This document shows positions 11,471 through 25,200 of a stretch of 64,000 nucleotides of DNA, piece after piece. The stretch spans positions 6,801,814-6,865,813 of the forward strand of contig CP136063.1 of the NCBI GenBank assembly GCA_032622095.1, written 5' to 3'. Origin of the DNA: Siphonodentalium dalli (Eukaryota; Mollusca; Scaphopoda; Gadilida; Siphonodentaliidae). The notes beneath the pieces were generated by a model. It did not search any database. It was not told the origin of the DNA and saw nothing but the letters and a program-made list of their open reading frames with translations. Made by a program: the position numbers and the translations under genes. How positions within the stretch are numbered: position 1 is the first letter of the stretch; each line of letters begins with the position of its first letter.

Positions 11471-11738
11471 CTCCATGATTTCCCTCATACATAAAGCAAG
11501 CCACCAAGGATTCATCATAACAAATGAGCTGGCACCATTCATGACGACAACATATTGCCGCACACTGCAATTCACTCAAACACCGGTTTACCGTGCTGTT
11601 TTTGGTAACCACGGGATTGGCAACTCCAGAGTATGACACAAAGTCACATTTGGCAGACATCCCCATACATAGATGATGATGAAACATTAAGTCCACAATC
11701 AACAACGAAAATGCCTGAACCGCTGCGTTTCGACTCAT
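11471..11738 (-). CDS. First exon of a PAN/apple-like cysteine-rich protein
   Basis: The minus-strand ORF starts at ATG 11738. After a hydrophobic N-terminus (residues about 7-25, a possible but imperfect signal peptide), a cysteine-rich segment follows with the spacing C-x20-C-x5-C-x3-CC-x5-C-x3-C, including the stretch CRHEWCQLICYDES. Cysteine pairs around a W-C core followed by an aromatic residue resemble the PAN/apple fold, which in invertebrate secreted proteins binds protein or sugar (family knowledge). A good donor (GAG|GTAGGA) follows codon 89, in phase 1. The frame runs on to a stop at 11349, which is read-through into intron. No downstream exon is firmly assigned; the exon at 3276-3604 starts in a compatible phase. 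The alternative is an unrelated cysteine-rich secreted protein. Confidence 0.45.
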
Positions 11739-11739
11739 C

Positions 11740-12412
11740 TTCTAGTGATGTTTTCTTTGACACAGAACTATTTATGTTTGACCCATGGTGGAACGACTCT
11801 ACGCACATCCAATCCCAGTTATTAAGGGTACATCACATATGTGTAAGATTTTCCCCCGCTCCAAACTATTGTCTGAAATTTGTAAGAACCTAGCGCTTCG
11901 CTGCAGCTAAACGATTTTAGAAAACACAAATGTTCTTTGTAGTGAGTATGCACGCAAAAATAATTAGCTTGAAGTAGGGCACACTACTGGTGCTTTCAGT
12001 CCTGCTTTACGTGTCTCTTCATTTCACTTCGCTCGATTATATGGCAGGCTTCGAGGGTGCCGCCAGTCCGATGGAAAGTCTCTAGTGTAGGAATTGAAGA
12101 ACCCTCAGTGTGCCTTTATATTTCACTACGATCGATTTGAGTGTACGTGCATGTGTCACTTCGCTCACGATTGTTCAGCCGACCACATGATAATTCCGCG
12201 AGAAATGTACCACAGTGAACACAGCTGGCGGTGGGTCAGTATTACCCACGCGTTCATATTGGAATTGTTGGCCGTGTATAATATTTTGACACTGGTTTTC
12301 CTCTAGGGTGGCTATAGACGAATTCGCCACACATGGAGGCAACAACAACATATGTGTCTCACAATTGGAAATTTATGAACAATTTTCGGTCAGTTTGAAT
12401 TCCAAACTCTAC
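11740..12412. other. Interval without confident features
   Basis: It contains overlapping plus-strand ORFs (11633-11893, 12094-12306) without domains. Its right part holds the decayed copy of the duplicated block described at 12240-12600. Confidence 0.4.
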
Positions 12413-12600
12413 TTACGCCCAATAATTATTTGTGGGCGGATATAATGGGCTTTCTTGACAGAGAGTTGCCGCTGCGGTAGCTATGGCCGAATTAACATAA
12501 AAGGGGCCACCACTGGCATAGCTATCTAGTAATCCGGAATGTATCAACATTTTATGGTCCGCTTGCATTACAGACTCTACATACGCCCAAGTTGTGGAAG
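12240..12600. repeat. Ancient tandem duplication of a ~180-bp exon-like block
   Basis: On the minus strand, GGGCGTATGTAGAGTCTGTA (starting about 12585) and GGGCGTAAGTAGAGTTTGGA (starting about 12420) begin two units that remain alignable over about 130 bp. The first unit is open as codons (WAYVESVMQADHKMLIHSG). The second has stops in the same frame. Confidence 0.5.
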
Positions 12601-12685
12601 GGGGTAATATAGAAAGTGGCTCACCATCTGTTGAAGTCCAATCACCATGGCATCCCGTAGATGGGATACCGCTTCCCAACCCCAT
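12417..12685 (-). CDS. Possible coding exon, unknown product
   Basis: The frame from ATG 12685 starts MGLGSGIPSTGCHGDWTSTD and stays open for 89 codons to a consensus donor (GGC|GTAAGT at 12411-12416). Part of it is duplicated just downstream as a stop-containing relic. There is no recognisable domain. The donor and the open/decayed contrast support coding, but the start and any partner exons are unproven. Confidence 0.3.
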
Positions 12686-12854
12686 CGTAATCGAACAAAA
12701 ATGTTAACTAGGTAAGGTTAATCTTTTACCCTGTAGGTACACTAGGGCCCAACATATTTGCAGTTAACATCATTGTTCCTGAACAATATACATTAAGCAG
12801 TTAAGTTATGTGCGGGGCGCACCAGGGGTCCTACCAGCCCATGGACTATAATGG

Positions 12855-13150
12855 TTTATCAAATCCAGTCGCAAGTCGGGATTGTTTTACCCTGTGCCAA
12901 TGCATTCTCTTATATATGCGAGTCGACCATAGGTCGCCTCGCACATATAAGAGAATGCATTGGCCTAACAATTTTTTACAATTTTAATAATGTTTTCTTG
13001 TATTATTTAACAATTTTATAATTTCACCCATACAGAGCCCCAGTCAAACATGTGCAGACGACACTCTTCTATATGCTTCTATATATGTGTGGGGCTCCCT
13101 GCAAGGTAATGGATGTTTTGTATTTTATGTCCTAAAAATTGTAAGAAACA
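12855..13150. mobile_element. Partial hairpin MITE of the TGTGACCCGCC family
   Basis: The left end, about 12859-12893, matches the sub-terminal segment (CCAGTCGCAAGTCGGGATTG) of the elements at 43525 and 61073. The 67-bp hairpin lies at 12897-12963 and the second hairpin, in reverse orientation, at about 13032-13112. The right terminal repeat was not found, so the element is truncated. Confidence 0.65.
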
Positions 13151-13249
13151 TTTATTTTAAAAAACAATTGGGTCCTGTACAATCTACTTAGTACAGCCAG
13201 CTCTTCTCATCTGGAACAGAACGCTTTGAAGGTGGTTGGTTCATATTAT

Positions 13250-16200
13250 TCACCATATCGCCGTCTCAAATACACATGGAAGAGGCATTTGTACAAACAA
13301 AGAGTCCAAGGTGCCAGGTCCGCCAATCCTGTTATATAATCATATCTTTTGCCTTCAAGACATTCTGGAATTCTCCAACATCCAACATGGTTTTCTGCTC
13401 AGTATTTTGAGTTTCATTTTATGTCATACAGTTAGTCAACTGTTCCTCATCCATAATTTGGAATCTCAAGAACGAATGATAGTTCGACTCCGCAGCTCCC
13501 GAAACATTGTGATCTCTGTCTGTATACATAGTAGCACACTATTGCCACATAATGCAACAGCCGTATGTCAATCATCCACCCCATCTGCCATCCTCTCTGC
13601 CTAAGCTTTCTTAAATCTAACTATTGTCCTTTCATATCATTGATTACCTTCAATTTCCAAATCACACCCATTCGATATAAATGTATATTTTGGACAGGCA
13701 TAAGCTTCTAAAACTTGTTCTCTTATCAATAGCGTCCTCTCAGAGGTTACATGTTCTCTTTTTCATCCCCTCCCGTTTCCACCTCCCTGTTTCGACTGGG
13801 AGGCGGTGATATTTAGAACGGAGACTCAGTTGATAGCCAGCCATGTTAAATTAATCCCGGATAAATATAAATCAAGTTTGGGATGTTCTTTAATGTTTCT
13901 AAAACAAATCTCCTCTAGAAGATCTTGTCATATCGGCTTGGCACTGCTGAATGTGTTGGTCCATCAGGGACTTTCTAACACGTTGGATTTGGGGTGCATC
14001 AATGGTTTGTTTCTGGTCCAGCGTTCGCTACAGGCAGCGTAATTGAAAATGTTTTGAACTTATTTCACCCATCGAAATGCTTTCCCATTTATCCTTTCGT
14101 TTCCAATAATCTACTTCAATAGCTTATCATACGAATATTTACCGTTATTAACAGTGGTGTTTTACCTGATTCACCGAACACACTATGCTGCTCTGTGCTT
14201 CGTTTAGTCGTAAGAATGCATTTTGGAAATTTATTCAAAATTTGTTCAAGGGCGCTCTGTTCTCGTTCCCCCATATATAGTATACAAGGTTATACTACAT
14301 GTTCAAATATGTGCATTAAAACAATCTTTCGGTTGATCGAGGCTATTCACTTTACTAATTAGTGCGTATATTGATTTTGTTCTCTGATATCATCTTCACC
14401 ACTCTGCAGAAGGAATCTCTCATTTATCAATATGATACTTTCATTCTCAGTTTTTGAAGCCACTTCTTCAATTGACAGGGCACGAGGATCTTCGGATTGA
14501 CTCCAAGCCACCTCTCCCATGTCAATGACATGAAGATCTTTCAAAAACTGAGAATGAAAGTATCATATTGATAAATTTTGTTGAGAAAACACAGCATTGT
14601 CAGAAAAATGTTACCCAGAATAAAATCCCGAGGAATGTGCTATTAGATATACATCCAGTACGCTTAATTGATCGAACATCACCCATAGTTGGCATTGTCT
14701 TTTGCCTGTAAAATAAATTGGCAATTAAACAATTATATTGAACCGGAAAAGTTAGATGCAGTCAAGTTTATATTTTAATTGCTTGCATCCAGGATAAGGC
14801 ATCGAAGTCACCTCTTCAATTGACAGGGTATGAGGATCTTTAGAATGACTCCAAGTCACCTCTCCCTTGTCAATGACAAGAGGATTTTTCAAAAACTGAG
14901 TGAGCATGAAAATATCATTTTGATAAGTTTTGACAAGAGGACACAACACTCTCCAAAAAGTATCAACCCATTAGTTATCATATACATGTATAACGGATTT
15001 GTGGAATGGAACTAACTTCAGAGAAAGTTGGCATTGTAATTCATATATACCGGTACAATAAAATGGCAATGACAATACAAACAATGCTATTATGAATAGA
15101 GTTACATGCATGTTACATGCATTTTAATAATTGCTCTTATTTTGGAGTCAGCATCGAAGTCACCTCTTCAATTGACAGGGCATGAGGATCTTTGGAATGA
15201 TTCTAAGCCACCTCTCCCGCATCAATGACATGAGGATTTTTCGAAAACTGAGCATATATTAAATTTATCGTTTTTATCTGTTTTGAACTTTTGACGAGAC
15301 AGCACTGTCAGATAAGTACTGTTAAAATTTACGAAAGAAGTTACAAGTAAAAGTGGGACCAGCAATTTCTGTTGCGTTACATATACGGTAGTTAGGATAC
15401 CACAAGTCATTGAACAGGAATCACTTCTCTATTACTTGCATGGTGTATCATGGCAATTAAGATTCAGTATCAATGCTTACATTACAATTCAGAAGCAGAA
15501 TACACAGAACACTGATAAGGTGTCATCACACCAAACACCAAGATTATATATGGTCTCTTTGATGTTATTTAATTGTACACCCCACTGACTTATCATATTT
15601 CAGTAGATAAATAAACCCATATTATATTAAACTGACATCGTTTTTTCAATACAATGTTACCACCATTACTTTGATAGAGGAAAGTTTATTCTCAAAGAGT
15701 ATAATTATTTTACATGAACTTTATTTTAATGGTATATAACTATATATCCAACAAATGAAGCTGAAAATTCATATTTCATGTGCTGCAGGAGCCTTCAAAC
15801 TCTGGTTGACACTACAGTAACAGTTGAGGCACAAGCAGACAAGTTCACTGGAGAAATGTTATTAGATAGTCCACTTCAGCTGTTTCAGTCAGTTAATAAA
15901 TTAGAGGAATAATAGTACGACCACTGCTCCAATCCTGTAGTTAGCCAAAATCAAGGCTTCTTTTACCATGATTTTAATGAACAGAGAACAGAAAATTCCT
16001 TAGTTGAAGATTGTCAGATCATCAATTACAATAATGTGACTTATCATCCATCCTCTTCCACAATAACATATTACATGGTAATTTACAAAGCATGTGTATG
16101 ATATTACACGGCTGAAGATTGTCACACATTTGAGAACTGGTCCATAAATACTGTTTGTCATCCACCTTGAATGAGAAATTCAACTCATGGCATTTTGAAG

Positions 16201-19200
16201 CTACAAGTAGTAACATATCATTACTGTATGGTAGACCTCTACTTCCTGATATAGCACATTTTATATCTGATTCTGTAGTCATCCTGAAAAAATAAATATA
16301 TGAAGTCAGAATTTTAAATTATTTTTTATGTATGTCATGGTTTGAACTGAACAAAATCTATTATAGCATGGATCTTAAAGGCACTCAATCTGATTAAGCA
16401 CCCCTAAATTACTATTTCTTCGGCTTCAGGGGTAAAAAATAATTAATTTGAGTCGAGGAACCCATCCATCAAAGCTCAGAATGATCAGATATTGATTTTT
16501 TTTTAATTTGTAATTTTCTCGAGATGTGTATTATAATTGCAACAGAAACATTTATTCAAAAGGACGAAGATGGATAACTCTAAAATGAAGCACTGAGAAC
16601 TTCCTTTTGACGGCATGTTCTGGGCCAGAAACAACAGATAACACAACTTCAAAAATTTATATCTGATCACTCTGAGGGTTGATGGGTAGGTTACTCGACT
16701 CAAATCAATTATTTTTTTTACCTCAGAAGCCAAAGAAATAGTCATTTATGAGGGTCTAATCGGATTGAGTACCTTTAACATTTAACCAACCATTTTCAGA
16801 CATACCCCCCCCCACTTGTTGATGAAAATCCACAAATCAGGTTCCAGCTATCTAGGTCACTTGTACCAATGTTAATCATATTTCCCAAACATGAAATGAC
16901 ACACTCTATGATTTCCAGGATTTAATTTAAAGATGAATTATCTGTTCCCACAACAAGTATATAGTTTTCTCGGTATAACATAAGAGAAATGAATCAAAAA
17001 CACCTACCTGGGAACACTACTATCAATTAATATTGATTTCCTTATATAATGTGACTATCAAGTTGCCCTGTGGGACATATATTTGTCACTATTTTTAGAA
17101 ATAGTTCTTGCTCAGAACAAACACGAGCTGTAAACTGTTTAAATATAATCAATATTAAGTATGCATCATCCGATTATATGCCCCTCAATAAGGCTCAATT
17201 ACTATATATTTTGATTCGGGTGGAGGATATTTGATTTGAGTCGATGAACCCAACCACCAAAGCTAAGAGTTATTACATATTCATTGTTAAATCTATTATT
17301 TTTCACCATCGAGACTTAATAGTGGCCTGGGAAAAGTCAACGGGCCAATGGTCTTGGACCAAATTGCGGATGAAGATGATAACTCTAAAATCAAGTACCG
17401 TAGCTTTGTGTTGATAATGAGGCAAAATTTTCATTGAACAACATGTTGATAAATAACACATTTTGAGCATATAACTGAAGCAGCATTTCAAAATATGTTG
17501 TTGTTGGAACCTGAATATATGGGGTCCATTGAATCAAATTGAGAACTTGCACGCTAAATTATACATGAAATGCTTTATATAATTATTATACAATGAAGTA
17601 AAATAAATAATCACTCCAAATATTAAAAAAACATGTGAGTATAGTTAGTATACAGACTGTCAATGCGGTGAACGTTATTGCACCAATTTGTTGGGGCTCA
17701 AGTTTCGTGAAATATTACATGAGTGGCCAGTGTCAAGTTGCATCTTGCAGCATAACACTTTAACATAACAGATAAGTGCACAATTGTTTGCCTACTCCAA
17801 GTGCAGGTGTGGTTTGGTTTTGTATTTACTACACACCAATATTCAATCAAGTAATAATATTTGTTCACTATCTAGGCAAGTTAGTTATATATTGAACATG
17901 GCAAGAAATTAAATTAATTCTCTGGTACTGGATAGGCTGTCATGCATGATGTCAAATATGTTGCGAGTCTCAATGACATCAGGATTGCACTATCGTGGAC
18001 AAGCTGAAAAATTATACCAACAATGTAACTGAATTTACGAAATAGACCAAAATATTGCAGCTGTGTAATTAGAAGTAAAATAAAATAAAGCTTTATTCCA
18101 CACCTATTGACTATTCAACCAAATATCACCATTGAATACCTATTATTGTATGCCTCTAATGGAATAGAAGCCGGAATTATTTTTATTGATGTTGTCACCA
18201 AGAAAGGTGACAAACAGCTATTATAGACCTGTACATATAGTATGTCAACAATCAGCTTCAGGTGATGTCCCGATCATAACCGGTTATCCATCAGCCTTAA
18301 ATAAAGGTAGCTGACTCATGGTTTGACACAATGGTGTAGATTAAATACAGAACACAAGTTTCACAACTTGTACCATAATCTCAAATATTTTATCAAAATC
18401 ATGGTGGACAGTGCATAATTACATTCTGCTCGAGTTTTGCTGTCGCAAAAATATATCCATGCACCTTCTGCAACTCATTTGATAAAAGATTCTCGATGAC
18501 ACTAGGGGTAACTTAATTTTAGGATCCTGCAAATATTAAAGAAATCATATTCAATTAAACATGCTGCTGCATGAGTATATGATTCATATTCGATTCAACA
18601 TCAGCGAAGAATATATCTATATAATATCCCTGTTGAGCTTCGCAGTGCTAAAATGAGTGTTCCGTAAGAAGCACACATCGATGGCATTGCTGTAGAGTCA
18701 TAAGCACCCCCTCATTATGAGAGTAGTTCATCTGGATGATTGATTTCAGCATCCTGACCGACGGTACATGTGCATGTAGGTTGTGATACATGTGAGTCAG
18801 ATCATGTAGCCCCAATGCCCCTCAAAATTAAAAGATTAGTTGAAATGCAAAGTAACATCATTATATTTTACTCACAGACACAGACTGCCATTGGAAATGT
18901 TTTGTCCTCTCACAAATTCCCGAATTATTTGCAGCAGAGGATCACATCACTCATTCTTACGATAAGCTGAGGTTATCTGCAAAAATTAGTAAACACTTAT
19001 TACAATATTGTTTTCATTAGAAAAGCTATTACTCAGACTAGTTATTTAATTGCAATTGTATACATACATGAAATCTGAAAATTGGCCACAGCAATAACTT
19101 CCAGGATTATAAAATCACATATGTACTTCACCAACATTCATCAGGGACGTGGATGGAGGTCTCCATTGGGGAGGGATGCACCTTAAATTTGAAATGTATA

Positions 19201-22200
19201 AAGCCACCCTTCCCCACACCCACCTCCTAAAATATCCAACAAATGTTGTATTATATCAGACAAGAAGCCAAATTTGTTTTCAAGTTGGAGCAGGGGCCCC
19301 CGGTGGTCGAATTGGTAGAGTGCCAGGTAAATTACACCGTCACAGGCCGTCCAGCGCTGACGAAGCTGGTTCGAACCCCGTCATAGGAAGGGTGACTGGA
19401 ATCGTGTATCTGGGCCAGTTTGTCAGTTGCTTTCTGGGGGTCGGTGGTTTCTACACGCAGTGGGACGATTTCTTGGTGAAATCAAGCCTCTGCGTGGTCT
19501 TTCCTCCACCTGTAAAATTGACAACGTCATGTGTGGCCTAGCGGCTAGAACGACGATAAGCCCTAATAAACCAAACCAATCAAGTTGGAGCCGGTTAAAA
19601 TTGTGAATTGGAACATAAGTACTAGTAGAATGTCTGCTGAACAGTCTCTTTAACGACAATAACTTATGATGAACTTATCTTGGCCATTTTTTTCGCAAGC
19701 ATCCATAGCGACTCAACTCAGTTGAGTTATGTTCTGCATAAAACCAGGGGGGGGGGTGAAAAAATAAATCCGGCACGTATGCCGGGGTGGGTGGGTAGTC
19801 AAAGCCACCAACAAGCAATTTTTTCCGCAACTAAAAAAAAAAATTCCTGCTTGTTTTTTAGTGTTTTGGCAATGAGTTGGGCTTCAAACCCACTTTGAAT
19901 GAGAGAAATAATGTAATTCTAACTGTAAACTAACTGCAGGCAGTTATCGTGTTGTATTTTGTTGCAAATATTGAAATCCAAGATGACCGCTGGCAGCCAT
20001 GTTTTTTTGGCCGAATGACCTCAAAATGACTCATTCCTATTTACATGTCCATGTTAACATCCATGATAAATAGTATGCACAGAAATTCATATACAGCTGT
20101 TTACAGTGAATTCCCCCCCCGCAAATCTCTGTTTTAGTGTTAAAGGGGGGGGGGGTGGGGTGTCAAAAAATGGTCGGAATAAACTGCCGAAAACGGAAAT
20201 AAAATTGGCGGTGGGGGTGGGTGGGTACAAAAAATGATCGAAAGGGAAAAAATGCCATACGTGCCTGAAATTTTTGTCCGACCCCCCCCCCCCCCCCCCC
20301 CTGCATAAAACGGGAAAAAAGAAGATAAAATAAAAAAGAGTATTCGCTGTATATGAGCTTTGGTAGCAAGTAAAGTGCAAGTGTACTCTGACCGACTTTA
20401 AAATCGCAGGTGCACAGATTCCCATGGTAATAAATATCTGTGCCATTTAAAAAAATTTAACAAAAAATGTAGGAATAATTCAGTTTCCCATGGTACTAAA
20501 TGTCTGTGAAAGTTTTGAAACAATTGACCAAAAATTATAGGAACAATAGCTCAAAGTAATACCCCTGTATAATCTATTGAAAATTTTCTTAAAGGTACTC
20601 AATCCGATAAAACTCCTTAAGTACTATTTCAATGGCTTCGGGGGTAAAAAATATTTGATTTGAGTCGAGGAAGCCACCCATCAAAGCTCAGATTTATTAG
20701 ATATCGATTTTAGAAATCTATTATTTTTCATTATCAGGAATACTTTCTGTCCCAGAAGTTTCCCGAAAAAGCCGACCGACATACTCTCGATACTAAATTC
20801 CATTGAACAAAATGTTGCTATACAACAGATTTTGGGCAATTATATACGATAGTTCACAGTCGTTATCATTATTTTTGGATAATTATTTGATTCTGATAAC
20901 TAAAGTGACCTTTGATAAAATTTTGTTGTTGTTGGAATCTGTTGAGATGGGGACCCTCTGATCGGATTGAGTACCTTTAAGTCAAAAAGGGGGATAACTA
21001 AAAACAATTTGACACACCTCATAATCACAGGTGCACAGGTTATCATTGTGGTTGCTGTCTGTGCCAAGTTTCATGGAAAATGATTAAAAATGACTGAGAA
21101 AAACTCTGCACAAATTTGTGTCCATGGACAGACGGAGGGCTAAGATGTTTTCAGTATAACCCCCCACAACTTGCAGGGGGGGGGGTATAATAATAATTTT
21201 GGAGGGCATTAAATAATGTCCCGACAGTCAAGGACCACAAATAGGTCCAAGGGCTGTTAATAAAACATAACGCTCATATGCATGTTATTATTATTAATAC
21301 AACTCCGTCCTTGTGTGATCGGTGACACAGCATTCACTGGGCCGTGTGAGAACATTTGAAATTTGAACATACAAATTGCAAAATCCTATAGCATCTATTG
21401 AGTAGCCTCAAGGTTTTAGAAACTTCAGACCTGACCTGTTGGTCTAACACAAATTATTCCACACTAATAGATTGTTTGATAATCAATCTACATAAAGATT
21501 TCAACCTATTGTTTCTTGTGAAATTTCCGACTATAAATGTACATGTCTGGAATTCAACGATATTTAGAACAGTTGAAAATTTTGACCAAGGTTGATGGAC
21601 ATAGGTTAATTGTAGCATTACCAGTCTCTGCCCCGGCTATAGGCGGATATGATATTCGCCGGACATTCGAAGGATATACTTTACACAATACCCTTTTGCT
21701 GTATACATTGGTCTTTATATCCAGTGATTCTGTCAGGCTACTTTATGCAAGTCGAATTCCTGTTTTCACAAACCTGCGACTGACGCGTGCGACAACTGAG
21801 GTTGTGGCTGATTCAGTTAAACCCATTCGATTTAAAAATGTGCTTAACTGCGTCAGCCACAACCCCAGTGATTTATATAATATATATGATTTGAAACGCT
21901 GCGCCTATATAATATATATAAACCCATCTAGCCTCATGCATCAGCCGCATGTCTGTAATAGCAGCTTTATACAGACATGGGTTGGCAGTCTATACATTTG
22001 TATTTATTGAATTTGTGTGCACCAGTCTCGACACACCAGTCTCTGTCGAGACTAAGTCTGCATTAAGTATATGTGACTATATTTATATACTGGTACGTAT
22101 ATACATCATTCGTTCGAAGAGAGGTCCCTTTCGGTAATTGCCGCTCAGCAAATGCTGCACATGACATGTTCACCTGATTGGAGATCACCACCACCGGGCA

Positions 22201-25200
22201 CTTGCAGTAAAAAGGGCAGTTCGTTCAAAGGGTACGAAGCCCCATGGCTACCCGTGGGCTTGCTATTGACAGTATTATAAGTAGAGGTGGAGATATTTAT
22301 TCTTTCGAGGTTTCAACACAAGTTTCCAACAACTGTGGTCTGTGATAACTTGTTCGAGCTATAAAAGGTTCAAAAACTAATTTTGGCTTTTGATGACTTG
22401 TGCATATTCCATTAATTCGAAATTAGGTGTTGTTGGAAATTGGAAATGAAATAATATTATCTACTTAGTGAGCTTTCAGACAACCATGATTCAATCATAA
22501 GTGGAAGGATATATGTCGTAGAAAGTAACCGATAGTTAGACTGCGCATGCTCACGTCAAAATCACAATCGCAGTCGTGTGTACATAAAAATCGTGGCTGG
22601 AAAGATCGCAGGGTATTCAATCACATGCTATACAAGCAACCTACTCAGCTGGACAAAACAAGTCTCCACTACTTTAATAATCGTGGTGTGGTTATATAGC
22701 GTTGCCACCGCGGCCAAAATCCAAAACCTTTTACACCGATGCTCCACCTACTAACTACAGTTGGGCCGCAGTGTACTTGCCATTCGGCCATGGTGTACAT
22801 GTAGTTGCCACGGTGTACACTGCCAAAAATATTTTCTCAATTCAGGAAAAAAAAAATCTTGAAATGAGATATTATCTTGGGAGAATAGCTAGAAAAATAA
22901 GAAAAACATATTTTCTAGGTCAAGAAATGAAAGGGTGGGAAAATTTCTTGTCTGAGAAAATTTCTTTAAGAAAACACAGTAATCTTAGTAAGAAAATCCT
23001 AGTAAAAAAATCTTAGTATAGATTTTTTTTCTTAATGTAGGAAAGATTGTTTTTCTCACATAAGTTTATTTTTCTTGAAATAAGATAAGTTTAAGATACT
23101 GCGATTATCTTGGGAGAATAGCTAGAAATTTAAGAAAGCTATACAATTAATCTAGAACAAGAAATTATATTTTCTATAGTTAGAAATATCGTCAAGATAT
23201 TTTTTCTAGAATGAGATTTTCTCAAGCAGGAAAATAAATCTAAGTAAGGAAAACAAGTTTTCTTAACTAGGAATATTTTCCCCAATTAGGAAAGATATAT
23301 TAGAAAACAATTCTTAATTAAGAAAAACATTTAATTTTAAATTAATATATAATTTCAATTGTGTTTTAAAATATACAATTGACATTTATTCTGAATATAA
23401 AAACTTCTTTGTTAATATCATTGTTAAATGTATAATAGAGACAATAAGGGGGCTTAAAGGCACGGGAGGCCTTAGTTGTCGAAAATATTCATATTTGTTT
23501 CAATCACCGTAAACAGAAAAACATTAAAACGCATACAGTTTTGTTCATATATACCATGACCATCGCGTAAACAGCATGCTATCATAAAGACCTACTATAT
23601 TTTACCTAAGCAGGAGCCTGATTGTGTTACAGAAGGCAGCACAGTGTTACTGGCTAATCACACACAAATGATATAAATGCTCTTTATTCGTTCCATATCA
23701 AAATTCAGCAACAATGAACGCTCTTTATGTTTACCATCATAATATAAACAAACACCAGGAAAGTACCTTTTTATGCTTTTGTTTACATAAGAATGGTCAA
23801 ACATATGACAATAACATACTGTTTATGCGATATTTCTTATTTGTATACGGACAAAGTCTGTCTACATTTTAATATTCTTTCTGTTTGTGGCGGTTTTTGA
23901 CCGGTGGAAATATTTTTACAGCATACCCACCGCCAAGGCCTCCCGTACCTTTAAACTTTAAATATACAATCAACAATTTCTCGTTACAGTTATGGGTTTC
24001 TAAAATTGCAAGTGGCCAAACAAGATACTGTGTACATTCGCGAAATGAAACTATACAAAGTACCTGTATCTTGTTCTGCCTCTTAAAATTGTATAAACCT
24101 ATATACGCAACAAAAAATATATTGATTGCTAATAATTACATCCCGACACATGATTTTCAATATATTTATAGAAAGAGTTACCTCAAATCTGTCGGTTGCA
24201 AAAAAAATATATAACAATTTCTGTTATTTGAGTATCCAGTTCAAACGATAGGAAAAAAAATCATCACACATGACAAAACAAGCACTGTATGTGCCTTAAT
24301 AAACATCGTAACCCTGTATTTTTAAATGCACATATTCTAGGACGGGTGATGTGTAATAAACACAGAAAGACACTTGTATTAATGGATTTGTTGATACGGC
24401 ACTTGTGCCATTGAGGAAAGATAGAACTCTAGGGTGTGCTGTTTATTCCGTCATTGTGCGCTAGCACTCGTGTCATATCAACAAACCCATAAACAAAATT
24501 GTGTAATTCTGTGTATATACAGCATGGTTTCAATAGCTGTTTCATGAATCATGCAGATTGCAGGTTTACTGTTCAGGTACTAGCCCAAGTCTTTTCGGTA
24601 TGCAACAGCTTGAGATATCGAATACAGTAATGCTCCGAGTATAATCGACTCCTTAAACACAGTAGAATTATGGGTAACTTTTCAGGATTTAGTCGGAAAT
24701 ATGGCTTGTTGCCATTCATCGGAAAGCTCTCTGAGAGCTTTCCGATGAATGGCAACAAGCCATATTTCCGACTAAATCCTGAAAAGTTACCCATAATTCT
24801 GCTGTGGTTAAGGAGTTGATTACTTAGAGCATTACTGCAGTTGAAACTGTTTTGGATCGAGTCCTTTCCGGCTACTCTTCTATAACCTCTCAAGATTTTG
24901 AAGTGTTGAATGGGTCACCATGAATCGCTCAATTAAACAATCGCAACGGTGTTGAGTGATTTGCTTATCGCTCACTATTTACTGCTGTATATAAACAAAC
25001 GATTGACTCACACAAAGTGTGTTTTGTGGATAATAACGCATTCATATGAACATTATCCTATACTATTAGTATATTCTTGGGAAACTTTTTGTAAATGTTA
25101 TTTATAAATTATAACCTATAACGAAGGCCATCCATTCCTTTAAGTTCCAAAGATATAAGGAGAATCACTGCATTTTAATTGCATACCGCATCCATCGTGG

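Noticed and set aside
13430-13519. Alternative donor GTATGA for exon 13519
   Set aside because: It would create a TGA at the next junction; the GTTGAC donor at 13440 keeps the frame open, though it is weak.
13806-14042. 78-codon plus-strand ORF
   Set aside because: Antisense to the better supported minus-strand exons and without motifs.
18770-18970. Exon on either strand (acceptor CTCACAG on plus; donor GTGAGT on minus)
   Set aside because: The minus frame that looks best has a TGA before any usable acceptor; the plus frame has no partner exon and ordinary composition.
19292-19390. Free-standing tRNA gene
   Set aside because: A/B-box-like words are present, but the acceptor stem and anticodon arm do not form, and a 288-bp SINE body with target duplication encloses them.
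20087-20446. Proline/glycine-rich ORFs (also 29822-30113)
   Set aside because: Translations of homopolymer-bordered G-rich elements.
21537-22010. 157-codon ORF
   Set aside because: Runs through inverted and AT-rich repeats; no domain, no splice signals consistent with coding.
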